A DNA stretch of 64,000 nt from Lotus japonicus (GCF_012489685.1 NC_080044.1:31861021-31925020), one strand, 5' to 3'; counted from the stretch's first letter, positions 21,518-38,704 are shown. The notes: a model not told the origin generated them from the letters alone. Numbers and translations: made by a program.

Positions 21518-24517
21518 TGTAAGACCCAAGATTTTAGAATTAAATAAATAATTAATTTCCAACTCACGCATAGAATTATGTGTAAGCGTGAGAGGAACTT
21601 GACTCGTGTTTAATGGTTGGATTAGCGTTAGGAAGAAGAAAGTTCAGGAAATGGTTAAGAATAGTTATATAGTCGCTATAGGTTATAGCACGAGTTTCAT
21701 TCACTTCCGCCTTAGGGCGAAAACGTTAGTTAATGGCTAATTTGCTCTTAAAGCACTGTAGAAACGATATTCAAAAATATTCAGAGGAATATAAGAACTT
21801 CTCTTATTCTTTTCCATGACGAGTGTTTCGACAAGAAACCCTGGACTGTACGAACGATCGATTTCGATTCTCGGAAGTTTGCCGAAACCGAGTTCCTGTT
21901 AGCTCAAGAACCTTAAAGTAAACTGTTGATGAAGACTTTTTTCTATTCGGAGCTTCAACCGAAGATTCCACACGCGTACACTCATTTCTTTCGATGTTTC
22001 TAATCTTTCTTCAGAACGAAGTTTTCTCATCCGACATCAACTGCAAAAAGTAGTTTTTCGGGTAAAATAGATTTACACCGACTTTGGATCGTTTGCTTTA
22101 ATTCTGAGAAACCTGTTTTGAGTTCTGGAATTCTGTCGCCAGAACCTATCTTAGAATTCACGGAGGAATGTGCAGGAAAAATCGGAATCGCGAAATATTC
22201 TTTTTCCCGCGTTTTCCATGTTCTATAAATAGCTTGAAAAATGAAAAAAAAAAAAAAAAAAAAAACATCACCACCAACACACACACACGGCCGTGGGCTT
22301 CAAGGAGGAAGGAAGAGAATTGATTTTCGCCGATTCTTGTCTGATCGTCGCTCTGTTCGTTGCTACGCGTAGGCCTCGAGGTACTGATGCTTTTCCTTAC
22401 CTCTGATCGTAAATTCTGTCGCTTTTCTCTATGTCTTTCTGTGCTCAAAGTTTCGAGCTTTTTGTAAAAATGTCCAAATAACTTGATTTCTCTGTCTAAA
22501 CTTATTCCCTGCGTGCCCAAGAGCATGTTTAGCGGATTACATTTCGCCGAATCTCGTCGAATCGCCGCAGAACTTCAATTCTGCTCAAAATACCCATTTT
22601 ATGCTGAGGTTCCGCTTTTTGAGTCAAAAACTCTCGACTGAGCTTAGCGTCAGTAGGATTAGTCGTCATAATCGTCGTTGGTATCGACCTCATCCAATTT
22701 ATTTTTCGAAATTATGATTTTGAGTTTCCGAGCTAAAAATCTTGACCAAAACACCCCTGTTCTAGTTTTCGATCCGATAATTTTTTTGAGAGTTTCCCTG
22801 GCCTAGATATCGCCTAAGAATACCTAGGAATTAAATTAGATCGAAGAAAAAGTTCGGAAACCCTATTTTTGAGAGTGGCCGAAACCTGTTTGTTAGGGTA
22901 CCGTGTTCAAAAATAATTTTTGGGTCTCTATGACCTGAGCCATTGCGTAGCTCTTTCAATTGTCGAAATTTTGGCGTTGGTTTCGTGTCATTCCGAGTTA
23001 TGTAGCTCGAGTTATGCTCGTTTTAGCGAACGAAGTCTCTGTTGTCCATCCGTGCCTAAATAGGAACTTTGAAGCTTTAAAAGCGTTCTTTACGATTTCG
23101 ATTAGTATTATTAGATCGTGTTGCTTCCAGTGAGGCTTGTGTTGATGATTGTGTTTCCTTGTTTTAGGTTCGCAACTTCCATGCACAACTTCTACTCACG
23201 AAGGTAAGGGTAACTCAGTTTTAGAGCGTCTTTGAGTCTTGCATGCTTTTATTGCACTGCATGCATTTGAGATGAAGTTGTTTAAACTTGATTGGCAATT
23301 GATTGAAATGTTGGTATGCTTTCAATGTTGCATGCTTGCTTATGTTGACTGTTTCTGAGGCTTGTGCCAAATGTTTTCTGAAGGCTTCGACCGAGTGAAC
23401 TTATTGAGACGTGTGTCTCCGTTTTCTGAGAGGCTTCGGCCGTTTACTGGTTTCTGTCATTGAACTGAGTTGGTATGCAATTGAATTGAGTTATGTTCGT
23501 TGATAATAGGAATAACATGTGGTTACTCCGAATAAATCATTGGTTTGAGCATTGTTATTAATTGACTTGGCATATAGGGCTTGGTCTTTAAGTGGCGATG
23601 AGGTGGGGTGTGGTCCCGCGTGATTGTCCCGTCTTTCGAGACGTTATACAGTGGCGATGAGGTGGGGTGTGGTCCCGCGTGATTGTCCCGTCCTTCGAGA
23701 CGTTATACAGTGGCGATGAGGTGGGGTGTGGTCCCGCGTGATTGTCCCATCTTGTGAGATGTTATAAAGTGGCGATGAGGTGGGGTGTGGTCCCGCGTGA
23801 TTGTCCCGTCTTGCGAGACGTTATTGATCGATCCATTTTGGTAGCAGCATATAGTTGCATTATAGGGAACTAACACCTGACCCTATGTTGTTGGATTTTA
23901 GTTATTGGTTTATTGATATCTGATTTGATGTTACATTGTTGAGGTTATTATTATCTGAGTTAATCTATGTTAAGTTGTTGATATGTGAGTTTAGTTATGT
24001 TGCTAGTTTATTTACCATGCTAGGTAATTAAATTTGAATAGCATGATTTTCTCTTTTATACATGGTAATTGCATGGAGTTAACCCTTTCTATTTGCTACT
24101 TGTTATTTGAGCGCTTAACGCTATTAGGCGATGAAGAGCCTTCTGGCGATGCTTAGCCATGCTGAGATGGAGGAGGGATAGTAACCGGCGGAGCAAGGAT
24201 GGAAGAAGCTGTATAGTTTCCTCTTAGTAGTTTATGCTTTGAGTCTTCTTCGTTATCTGAAAACTCTGCTACTAAAACCCTGTTTTCGCCACTGTTTAAG
24301 TGTGCGTACTTATTTGGAAACTTGCTTATGCTATTGTAAGACACTATTATTATATGTCGGGAACGGGTTGTTTAATTAAGACCATGTTATGTATTAAACT
24401 GTTTAGTTGTTTTGAAAAGGAAAAAAAATTATCGTGTTTTCTTAGGATTACGAAATAGTCCTTAGACTTTGTTAGGTGACTAATGTGACTCATCAGTTGA
24501 GAAATTGGGGCGTTACA
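21518..24517 (+). mobile_element. Large solo LTR 'A' (3000 bp), TSD CACCC
   Basis: It starts TGTAAGACCC and ends GGGCGTTACA. CACCC is duplicated at 21513-21517 and 24518-24522, and the insertion cuts a LINE frame exactly there. The start shares long stretches with elements B (36538) and C (40125), such as AAGAAGAAAGTTCAGGAA and CCCTGGACTGTACGAACGAT. No primer-binding site, gag or pol lies inside or beside it, so it is a solo LTR. Its great length suggests a Ty3/gypsy element, possibly Tat/Ogre-like; that is inference. A TATA box (TATAAATA at 22224-22231) gives the + orientation. Confidence 0.88.
23592..23825 (+). repeat. 59-bp tandem repeat, four copies, inside LTR A
   Basis: Copies start at 23592, 23651, 23710 and 23769. 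Each begins GTGGCGATGAGGTGGGGTGT and ends with a small hairpin before TTATA. The hairpins are CGTCT-TTCG-AGACG, CGTCC-TTCG-AGACG, CATCT-TGTG-AGATG and CGTCT-TGCG-AGACG. Copy 3 changes both sides of one base pair. Confidence 0.95.
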
Positions 24518-24660
24518 CACCCAGCATTCCAGTTCCTTTTGCAAAGTAACCTGACACCTTCCCTCCATGATCGCTCAAAACTCTGCCAATACCACTCACC
24601 CCAAGGTTCCCTTTCGACGCCCCATCCATATTTAAACTTCAAAACAGTGGCTAGCGTTGG

Positions 24661-26412
24661 CTCTCAATACACTATTTGTGGCATCTTTTGTGTTCATGAC
24701 ATTTTTTTTAATACTTTATATTAACAATAAAGTAATTCTAACTTTTAAAATTATAATAAGAAATAATTTTATTGGTGTAAAGAATTATTTATTAAATTTA
24801 AATTTATTCAACTTTTGTCATAGTTATTTTATTTTAATATTCTTTCTCAAGTCATTTCTACTAATATATAATAGATAAAAAATTATATTTAAAGAATGTT
24901 TTCATCCAATACACACATTATATTTAATAAATACCTATAGAGCGATACTTTTTATTTAAAGACTATTTTTTCTTAATTATTTTTTAATAAAAATTATAAT
25001 AATATAAACATATAAAAAATATTACTTAATTTTATTTTAATTTTCTCCGCTCCAACTTATGGTTGATAAATAATATTCTAATTTTTTTCAATTGATATTG
25101 AATAAATTATTTTTTGTCTAAGTAACTGAAAATTTATAATTAATAGTTAATACAGTTAATACAAACATTTAATGTATATAATATTTTTATTTTTTAATAT
25201 ATAGTACTGCCAAATGATTTAATGTAGTTTTTTGTTGTATGAGTAAAGTAAAAAATAAATTCAAAATTTAGTTTATAGTTTTATTATTTAATGTAGGTAG
25301 CTAAATAGTACCTAGTTAATTTCTTTCAATTTTCAATCTTTATATTTAATTTATTTAATAAAAAAAAATTTATTACATAATTTAATACAAATGTTATATT
25401 AGTAGTTTCGGCCAATTAAAAACTCAAAGAGTACCTTACTTTTACATGCAAGATATGAAGATAAATGACAAAAGGTATAATGTAGCACCCAAATCTCTCA
25501 TAATTCATCAAGGTTTTGTGCATTTTTCAAAAATTATATTCTATTGGCATGTGTAAAGTCCAAAAAATAAAAAGATTGGCATGTTTCAAAAGTTACATTA
25601 CATTGAAAGTAATAGAAATTTAATTTGTTCAACTTCATTATTTAATGCATTTAATACTTTATAGCTCAAGTGAGCTTTACATATATATATATATATATAT
25701 ATATAGATTGCTTTCCAATTTCTTTTCTAACACGAAGAACAATGAAATATGGCTGGTAAAACATAAAAGTACTTGAGAAAACCTAGATTATGAAAACTCA
25801 AATTATGATTATAAGGACAATTTTATACAAAGCAAATAGAAGATAACACAAAGTAGTTCCTTTTTTTGTATCATTCAATAATAAACTCAATAAGATGGTA
25901 CGTTGAATTGGCATCTAATACAGTTATAAACATTGAATCCAAACCCAATAAAAACAGTAGCTGACATCCCATGAAACAAATTCCTGCTATAATTTCAGCC
26001 ATCAAGAGGTTCTACGCCACAAAACATGGACAGAAATCCAATTTGTCTCAGAAAAAGACCAAAAAACAAACTAGATAATATTCACCCCTGCATCCAGAAT
26101 CACCAATCCACAAGACTCCAAAAAGCATTAGGCCTGTAATATATAATCATGACCAATAAAAGCAATTTCAGTACCATTCCAGAAAAAATAACTTCAGTAC
26201 CAATTGAGATAGCTTATGCCCCTCGTATCACGCTAATAATTGATAAGACATAAAGGGCAATGAACAAGTAACTTCAATAATGTCACCATGATAATTAGAA
26301 AAAATTCAACCAACAGAAAAAAGAAAAAAGCGCAGCTGTTTGTAAAATGCATAGTGCAATTTTACTACCACTGCAAGGAACTAAACATGTTACTTGTAAC
26401 ATACAATTTCAA
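24661..26412. other. AT-rich intergenic DNA with an AT microsatellite
   Basis: No gene is seen. Very AT-rich to about 25440. A 25-bp AT repeat lies at 25681-25705. The end nearest 26400 should hold the 3' UTR of the minus-strand ARF gene. Confidence 0.5.
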
Positions 26413-30210
<3,798 letters not shown>

Positions 30211-30344
30211 TGCTAAACAGCGGTGGTACCCGATTTATTTGGAGAAATACTGCAGTAAAATGTTTTAAACGAATGGTAAAATAGTAAAATACACTCGCGT
30301 TGTAGGGTTTCAAAGAATAACATTTCACTCCATTTGTGTTAAAA

Positions 30345-31078
30345 TGTACGAGTCCACATGGGTTGAGTTAGATGAATTTTTAGGTTAATAAAGATTCGAA
30401 CCAATCAAAATTGTTTGGGTTAGGTTGGTTAGATTTCGCAAATTTTTAGCTTCGGACTCGAACCAACCCAATTCGATGATTTTCGGGTTGGTTTGGATGG
30501 GTTTTTTGGATCGCTATATTTAAATTATAATAAATCTAGAATATTGAAAAAATATTAAAACTTCGAAAAAAAATTATAAAAAATTGGTAAATTGGTTATA
30601 GTACCAAATAGCATAAAAAGAACACAAAATAGTTTACTAAATAGAATGAAATAGTATTACATAAAGGACATATAGCCAAATATCATGACAGCAACGGAAC
30701 CAAGTTAATTAATACGACAATGGCATGACACTTAGAATTTCGATGTCTCAATACTCCAACATGCTGAATAAAATTCAAACAAAGACTGAAGAATGTGAAA
30801 AGTAAAATTGTAAAATAAAATTAAGGTTTTAAAATTCACATGTAGGTTATGTAAAATTATTAAAAAACTATATTAAATAATATAGTATTATTGTATGTTT
30901 GGATTTTAGGTTGGGTTGGGTGGATTGTTATTAATCTGATATCCGATCCGAAGTTGATTGCATTGTAATAAAATATGTTTGATTGACCCGTTTGCCCAAT
31001 CCAACCCACATTTTTTTCATTGGATCGGGTTGGATTTGACGAGTTCATTGGATCTACTCGGCCCATGTGCACCCCTAT
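30345..31078. mobile_element. Non-autonomous DNA transposon-like element (TCCACATGGG / CCCATGTGCACCCC ends)
   Basis: The left side reads GTCCACATGGGTTGAGTTAG and the right CGGCCCATGTGCACCCCTA, inverted relatives of each other. The inside repeats GGGTTGGTTTGGATGGG-like text near both ends. Elements with GGGGTGCACATGGG ends are common in legumes. No target duplication was settled, and the limits are approximate. Confidence 0.5.
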
Positions 31079-31435
31079 TAAAACGTGTTTTTTTTATAAG
31101 CAAAGCATTTCATTAACCCCTATTAAAAAGTGTTATCCGTCCTCTTACACTTTTTTCCAACAAACTTTCATTGATGGATTGAAACTTATTATGTGGGATT
31201 CACAAAAAATACGGGTCTTACTTCCAATTTAGTGTAACCTACATGAATTTCAATCAATCAATCAAAGAGTATAAAAAATAGTGTCACAGTGAGTGTTGAA
31301 AAGAGAATTGAAAATGCAAATTTGAAAACAAAATGTGTTCGGAAAAAATGGAGCTGAAGTGAGTTTTTATTGATTTTCAAAACCGTTTTCAAAACATATT
31401 TTGTGATTGTGGTTTTTAGTTTCAATAACATGTAA
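31079..31435. other. Intergenic DNA between two transposon blocks
   Basis: No coding sequence or element ends recognised. Confidence 0.35.
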
Positions 31436-33231
31436 CTTCATCACCATCACCACCCACAGTCATCACCACCACCACCATCGCCACTACAACCACCTTCACC
31501 ACCACCATTGACGCCACTACTAGGGATGACAATAGGTCTCAGACTCATTGTGTACCCGCTAAAAATACCTACAATGGATAGGGTAAAAATCCGTTAGATC
31601 CATGGATAATTACCCGTAAAAAAATAGTGGGTACGAGTGTGGCTATGGGTACTATAGTACTCAACCCGGCTCATACCCGCACACACTTTATTAATAATTT
31701 TTATTATATATATTAAAAGACTTAATTAATGTTATAACTTTCTAACTTACTTTTTTTTTGAAAATGAAAGTAATATTATTAATAATGACCTAAACATGAG
31801 AAAAAAATTCTCATGGCAAGAACAAAAGACCAAAACTGCACCTCCCAAATACAAAACAGCTCCCAAAAGTCTCCCCACAAAACAACTCAAAGCATAATCT
31901 TAAAGATGAGCCTCATTAAAACCTTGCAAGAAAAACCCATTGGAAAAAATCAAGCAAGGAAAAAGAGTACCACATCATTAAGATATCTAGATCTGCATTC
32001 CTAATTCAATACCACTAACATGAGCCTTACATAAATCAAATTCGCCGGTCCCAAATAAAGTATCTGCTTTAACACCAGTAACACCAGCCAAAACGCAAAC
32101 CCCAAAACCATGCAGTAGTAAACAACAGCAGCAAATTCGTATAACAACAGCAACAAAATAACAGCAGGAACTTAATTGCCAGCAGCAAATACACACAACA
32201 TCAGCAGAACAACAACACAACAAATTTATAAACAGCAACAACACCTGCACAACAGCAATAGCAGCAGCTTCCAAAAATGCAACTTAAAGAACAACATCCC
32301 CAGCAGGAAAAGCAACAGCAGCAACATCACAAGCTAATTTTCGTAACAACAGCAGGACAAGCTCCAGCAAATTTAAAAGTGAATAATTATACTTGTTTTT
32401 TTGTTTTTAATAGAAGTAGAATAATTCTACTTGTTAAATATTTGGAAAGCCTTTTATATTTTTAATTAATGCTCTTTATTTTACAATAGTAGTTAGCCCG
32501 TAAAAAAAGGGTTAATGGTCAAATTGGTCCCTGTGTTTGTAGTGACTTTTGATTTTAGTCTCTCCCTGAAAAAAACTTGTCGATATCTCCTTGCAGTTGC
32601 AAGCATTTTGGTTCTAGTCCTCGCCGGAGGGTGGAGCTCCGGCTAGAGTACTGAGTGGCAGGCTAAAGCTGACGTGGCTTTATCCATGTCCTTTCTAATT
32701 CCACCTGTGTAATTAATAATTAAAGTAAAAAAATTAATAAAAAAATTACAAAAAATCTGGAAATTCTAGAAAAATAAAAACAAAGTTACAGCTTATTCAT
32801 CTTTATAGGGTCACTTTTGTTTATTGGTTCATGCTTCATCTTCCTTTCTCTCTAACACAGATACTGAAACAAAAAAGCTTCTCCTTCTCCCACTCACTCA
32901 ACCCACCTCTACCAAATGCAATAAAATCCATTCACCATTTCAATTAATTTCGCTCTTTTCTCTCTGCATTCAAACATCAACACCGATTGAAATAATTCTC
33001 AATTTAAATTCTGGATGCTCCAAAACCCGTCTTTTCCACAACCCAAACTCCTCTCCGCGATGAACTACGGTGTCCTCCCTCCCCTCCACCTCCTCCCTGC
33101 ACCAACAAACAAACCTAACCCACCACACGAAGAATTGCACCCACTTGTTCATTTCGTGGTGGTGAGGCACAGATCTGAAGATTTGGAATGATTTTTAGGT
33201 ATTGGCGTTGGTTCTATGGGGGTTTTGGGTG

Positions 33232-35166
33232 TGTAACACCCCATTTTTTTTTCCGTTATTAGGTTATTTACAATTTTATTTTAATTATTATTATGCTATA
33301 TGGTAATTTGATAATTTATGTGATTTAATTAGATGATAAGGTGATTAAGTGATTTTATTAGATAATTAAGTGATTATGTGATATAGAGAAATAAGGGTTT
33401 TAGGTTTTATAGTGAATAGTTGGGAGTGGGGCCCATTGTATGACTATTTAAGGGTTAGGAGTGAAATAGAAAGAGAGAAATAAGAATTTGAGAATTGGGG
33501 AAGTTAGCAGAGTAGAAGAAAATAAGCGTGAAAGAGAGAAGGGGAGAAAAGAGAAGAAAAACCTAGAATTTGATCTTCAAGAGGTAAGGGTTTGGATTCA
33601 TGTTGTATGGATTAGTATGATAGTGGGTAATTATAGGAAGCATGAGTTAGGAACCCTAGGATGCATAAATTCCCAAATTGAAAAAGTTAGGGTTTAATTT
33701 TAAGATGAATTTTGGGGGTAGAAGATAGGCACGCATGATGCGCGGGTTGCGCGCGGGAAATTTACGAGCTCTTGAACCCTATTTCGAGCTGTGTTAATAA
33801 CCGAATTTGAAGAAGTAGTCTTCATACAAGTTGTAGCCCTATCTGCTATGAAACTTTTGCCGCTGGTTTCACGTTGTTCCGACGTCTGTAGCTCGAGTTA
33901 TATGCAATTTAGTGAGGACCAGTTAAGTTGTCTCGTTTCTCTCGAACTGCTGTTAGTGTTACATTTTTCCTGTATTTTTTACTTCGAATTTTGACATGAA
34001 AATTCATAGAGATTTACAAAACGTGGATACGGAACCATGATAAAAATATTGGACTTTTCTGAGTGTATTTGATAATTTATATCTGTTTAATAGTTTATTA
34101 TTTTGGTGCTGTTTTTCTGAATTGATGTTATGTGTTGAGTTGCTAAGTTACTGTGACTGCAAATTGTGTAGTTGATAACATGAAAACAATGCTTTGTGAA
34201 ATTGGAGATGATTTCATATTGTTGAACTGGTTATGAATATGCTAAAATAATTAGGACTTGGAGATGGTCTGAATATGCATATGTTAGTTGAGTTTTGCAC
34301 AATACACTGCATAGTTGTCAAGAGGCAATGTTTGTTAGTTCTCGTGGAGGCTAGTGACTTGTCCCAAAACTGGAGTGGTTTTGAAGCCTAGAGTGAGGGC
34401 TTTATTGGTGGTTATCTGTGTCTGGAGTGGACGCGGTGATACCGCTAAGGATAACAACTTTGGTAGCAAAGGCATTTGCACGGGTCTCACTTGAGTCATA
34501 TGTGTTAGGGAGTTGTTGATGCTAACTAATGATAATTGTGATATTTTTTGAGATTTGATGTTGTGGTAATTGGAGACAATAATATTTGCTTACTTGATGC
34601 TATGAATTATGGAGTATTGTCATAACTATGAGATTGATTGATTATATTAAATTACATAATTTATTATTTGTTAGTGGAGTGTGAAGAATTTATGTGGAAC
34701 ATAGATAAGCTTTTACATTATTTATTATTATGCTTATCCATATGATATGAGTTCTCACCCTTCTGTTGGAATGATGTTCTATGCGACATCGCTCAGGTAT
34801 CGAGGATAGTGGAGCTTCTCGCGAGGGTTAGTTTGAGGAGCTAGTCTTTCATTTATGGTTTAGTTAGGGGAGTCATGCTATGTTATGTAACACGGGGAAA
34901 TGCTAAGTTTTGTACATTGATGTTAAGAGTTTTTTTATGAACTCTCTTTATTAACTTTTGGATTATGTTTTATCTAGGAGTTGAAATAAATCCGATGTGC
35001 TATGCATAAGATGTTATGCCACTAAAGTTGGAAATTTATATATTTATTTTGAGTATAACAGGTGTTTTGATTTATGGTTTTGGAGAATAAGTGTGACACC
35101 CTCTGTGTTATGCATTTTACTCTGATTTAAGTTATAATATTTATGCGGGGTTTAGAGGGTGTTACA
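33232..35166 (+). mobile_element. Solo LTR 'D' (1935 bp), TSD GGGTG
   Basis: It starts TGTAACACCCC and ends GGGTGTTACA. GGGTG is duplicated at 33227-33231 and 35167-35171. It shares short stretches with LTR A (TGTAGCTCGAGTTAT and a GAG/GTAAGGG donor-like site near 33582). A hairpin-rich zone lies at 34365-34455. No internal retrotransposon region is present. Confidence 0.85.
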
Positions 35167-35195
35167 GGGTGGCTGGGTGAAACTGAGGGAGAGGA

Positions 35196-35703
35196 CTGAG
35201 GTCGTTGTGGTTGTGGGCTACGACAGAAATTTCGCGGTGATTGTAGGATGCAATTGGGGACTGGGTTGGGGACTTTGGTGGTTGGGGGCGATGGGTTTTG
35301 GGGATGAGGATGAGGTTCTGGGTAGGTTCCTCTATTTTAGATTTGTTTTCCTCTATTTTGGATTTTTTTTTTCATTTTCTGGGTTTGATGATGAGTTTGA
35401 AGATCAAGATGGAGATGAAGATGAGTGAAGAAGGATGAAGGGAAGAAGATTGAGGTCGTTGTGATTGTGGGCTACGACGGAAATTTCGCGGTGGTTGTGG
35501 GATGCAATTAGGGACTGGGTTGGGGACTTTGGTGGTTGGGGGCGATGGGTTCTGGGGATGAGGATGAGGTTCTGGGTAGGTTCCTCTATTCTAGATTTGT
35601 TTTCCTCTATTTTGGATTTTTTTTTTATTTTCTGGGTTTGATGATGAGTTTGAAGATCAAGATGGAGATGAAGATGAGTGAAGAAGGATGAAGGGAAGAA
35701 GAT
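35196..35703 (+). repeat. 254-bp tandem duplication inside the MULE-like element
   Basis: The two copies start GAGGTCGTTGTG at 35198 and 35452 and are nearly identical through GATGAAGGGAAGAAGAT. Differences are few (for example TTTTAG to TTCTAG), so the duplication is recent relative to the nest. Confidence 0.92.
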
Positions 35704-38700
35704 GATTAAGAAATTTATGTTTTTGTATTTTTTAACTTTAACAAATATTGTAATTTTACTTTTGAATTAAAATTTTATTTATTTTAGTTATTAATTATTG
35801 ACGTGGAAATATAAATAAATTAAAAATGACGTGAATAAAGCCACGTCAGCTCTGGCTTGCCACTCAGCACTCTCGCCGTAGCTCCACCCTCCAGCGAGGA
35901 CTAGAACCAAAATGCTTGCAACTACAGGGAGATATCCGCAAGTTTTTTTCGGGGAGGGACTAAAATCAAAAGTCACTACAAACACAGGGACCAATTTGAC
36001 CATTAACAAAAAAAAAAACAATAGTAGTTATATTATTTTCTTTTGGAGAATGAAAATTGTATTTTTATTAACTAAATTGCAGGTAATGGGTACAGGTACG
36101 GGCATTCAAGTTGCTACCCACCCGGGTATGGAGACAGGTGCGAGTAACTTTTGAAAACACGGGTACGGGGATGAGTACTATAGTACCCTACCTAGACCCT
36201 ACCCATTGCCATCCCTAACCACCACCTCCACATGCATCCTCCACCCGTGCCACTACCGCTACAACCAACACCATCATCACCAAAGCCGCTGCCACCATCG
36301 CCACTTTCACTACCACCACCACTCTCCATCGCCACTACCTCCATGTGCATCTTCCACTCGTGCCACTGCCGCCACCCTTCACCACCACTACCACTTCCAC
36401 TACCCTTCACTCACGTGCGTCACCACCACCCCCACTACTACCGCTGCCACTACCACCACCACCTCCACCACCACCCTGACTCCACTGCAACCACCACTAC
36501 CACCACAATCTTCACCGCAACAACCACTGTAAGACCTGGATTTTCAGAACAAGTTAAGTTTCCGACTCACACGTAGAATCAGTGTAAGCGTGACAGAAGT
36601 TTGACATTTGAGAAAGATTAATGAAGAAGAAAGTTCAGGAATTGCTTGAGGAATGTTGCGTAGTTGTTTTCGGAGTTAGTGCGAGTCGTCTGCACACCTG
36701 CCTTATGGCGAGCGTGTCCAGAATAGGCTAATTTCGCTTTTAAAGCAATGTTTAGGCGATATTTCGAATTCTTGGAAAATTTAAAGATTCTCTTTATTTT
36801 TCCTTCGACCAGCGTTTCATTTCGGAACTCTGGACTGTACGCACGATAGTATTTACTTTTCGGAAGTTCGCCGACGCTAATTTCTTTGCTTCAAAACCCT
36901 ATTTTCGAGCAATGGATGAAGACTTTTTCTATTCGGGACTTCTAACGAAGTTTCCGTCCGTGTTGCCAGATTTGTTTCGACTTTTCCAATCTTTCTTCAG
37001 TAGGAAGTTTTGTCGTTTGAGCATCACAGCAGAAAGTAGTTTTTCGGGACAGACTAACTTACACCGCTTTTGGCGTTTTGGATATCGTTTTTCCCAAATC
37101 CTAGATATTTGTTTTGAGTTCTGGAATTCTGACGCCAGAATCTCTCTTAGAATTCCTCGGTGATCGTGCTGCAAAAATCAGAATCGCGAAATTTTCATTT
37201 TCCCGCGATTTCGCCTGCCTATAAATAGCTCAAAAAGCAAAAATTCCTTCATTTTCTTCCTATTGTGGCCGAATTTCGTGGAGAGCAAGGGGGGAGGAGA
37301 TTTTCGCGAAACCTTGACCAATCTTCGTGCAGTTCGTCCCTACTTCTAGGTATCGAGGTAACAATCATGAATCTTACCTTTGATTTCTGTTTCTGCTGAG
37401 TTTCTAAAGTCGTTTCTGTGCTCACAGTTTTGAGCTTTTTCTAAAATTGTCTGATTTCTTCGATTTCTTGCTTGGGTTATGTTCTCTAGGTTCCCATGAG
37501 CCTAAAACCTCTGTCAGTAAACTCTGATTGTGATCCAGTTGACAGGGATCTGAAAAACTGTTTCAAAACCTTTTTGTCTCACATTTCGAAACTTTATTGT
37601 CGAAAAGTCATAATCTGACTTCGTGCCTTTAGGATTTGTTGTCACGGATGTCATGAGGATCGTTGCTGTCAAATTTGTTTTCAGAACTGATAACTTTGAA
37701 GTTTTGAGCCTTTATTTTGGACCAAAATGCCCCTGGATAGTCGTATTTCGACCCGATTGTCCGAAAATTGTTCCGATAGTTTCTTTACCTTAGTTTTACC
37801 CTAAAACTACCTTGTGAGTTGATTTGATCGAAGAAAAGGAGCCGAAGCCCTTTTTCCTTTAGGGCCGTGGGCTATTTCCTTTAGGGGGGAGTTTCTCGTT
37901 TTCGAAAACTTGTCTTTTCGTACCCGGATGTCGTATTCTGAAGCTTTAATGCTTTGTCTATCGTTTATGTATTGTATTGCGATCGAACTAATCGATTTTG
38001 TGTGGATTCTGCTTTGTTTTTCCTCCGAGGTTCAGTTGAAGGAACTTTGGAAGTTTCAAGGCATTCCTGTGAAGGAGATTTGATTTGCGAAGCTGGATCA
38101 GCTCGAGGTTAGGGCAACTTGCTTTATTTAGCTATGATTGCATGATAGGCGTCGATAAATTCGACCTATGCTTTATCTGATGTTGTATATGATGATGGTT
38201 TATTGTTATGAATGTTTTCATAGCTTATGATGTTGATGTTGTGTTGGATTGAGCGTTTTGACGCAACTTCGGAGTGGAGATTCATTGATCTGGTGATCTT
38301 TGATATTTCGGGTTGGATGAACAACCCTAGGCAAGTTCAAACGAGGGGTTTGAGACTTAGCCATTTGTTGGTATTCGTTGGTTTACTTAGACTTTCCCTG
38401 GGAAACTTCTTTTGGGTGGTTGGTTTTCGGAAAACCTAGAATGAATAGAATTTTGAAAACTAGAGACTTTGGGAGACTTAGACTTTGAGAAATAAACTCA
38501 TAACCTGACTAATTCAATTCGAAACGTTTTTACTAAACGAATAATCATAGGAGAACTAAAGGGGAAAATATTTACGGAAGACGGGGAAAAGTCGACCTTT
38601 GTGGTGGGTTTGGAGAGTTATTGGAATTGGGGAAAGCCACTAAGGTGAGCTATGGTGATGATTGAAAGTCACCGAGTACTCTAGTACTCTTGGGAGTGTT

Positions 38701-38704
38701 GTTC

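Larger units (their letters stand above)
21175..24660 (-). pseudogene. LINE RNase H domain, split by a 3.0 kb solo LTR
   Basis: On the minus strand, 24640-24523 reads LNMDGASKGNLGVSGIGRVL and YFAKGTGMLG, the start of a plant LINE RNase H domain. After the LTR the frame resumes at 21512-21300: FETEVQVVLHALLFCQ, VVESDSSLVVE, HIDHLMHVIQCV, VLRERNIVA. The D, E and D acidic positions are visible. The 3' end near 21180 has AATAAAGTTTTATTTTAAA. Stops show it is inactive. Confidence 0.88.
32496..36017. mobile_element. MULE-like transposon with about 180-bp TIRs, nested
   Basis: The left TIR (about 32511-32692) and right TIR (about 35826-36007) are inverted copies at high identity: GTTAATGGTCAAATTGGTCC at both tips, then TTTGTAGTGACTTTTGATTT, GAGGGTGGAGCT and GCTGACGTGGCTTTAT. 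ACAATAGTAGTTA lies on both sides (32483-32495 and 36018-36030) and is likely the target duplication. Long TIRs suit Mutator-like elements, although 13 bp is longer than their usual 9-11. The inside has no transposase frame and holds LTR D and a 254-bp tandem duplication, so it is non-autonomous. Confidence 0.8.
31522..36216. mobile_element. Outer DNA transposon with AGGGATGRCAATRGG ends
   Basis: The left end reads AGGGATGACAATAGG and the right end, on the other strand, AGGGATGGCAATGGG. Both then contain GGGTACTATAGTACTCA and several xACCCGyxACCCG motifs, so the terminal inverted repeats run to about 150 bp with drift. The flanks are the CAC-rich tract. I see no transposase. 31740-31990 looks like part of another repeat (CCTTGCAAGAAAAACCCATT), and 32080-32340 is CAG/CAA-rich. 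No target duplication is clear. Confidence 0.65.
31436..36537. repeat. CAC/CCA-rich low-complexity tract, split into 31436-31521 and 36217-36537
   Basis: Both parts are irregular (CAC)n and (CCA)n runs such as CATCACCACCACCACCATCG. They read as one tract cut by the nested transposons between them. Long open frames here are artefacts of the low complexity. Confidence 0.8.

Noticed and set aside
22027..22526. Two minus-strand ORFs across 22027-22526
   Set aside because: They run antisense through the TATA-box region and A-run of LTR A; no protein features.
32824..33063. ORF of 79 codons starting MVHASSSF
   Set aside because: It lies inside the MULE-like element, has no recognisable domain, and is mostly CT-rich leader-like sequence.
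35159..35428. ORF of 89 codons rich in Gly, Trp, Phe, Asp
   Set aside because: It spans an LTR border and a tandem duplication; low complexity, no family resemblance.
36206..36576. Two overlapping open frames of over 100 codons on +
   Set aside because: They are His/Pro/Thr-rich translations of a CAC/CCA low-complexity tract and run into the start of LTR B; no gene features.
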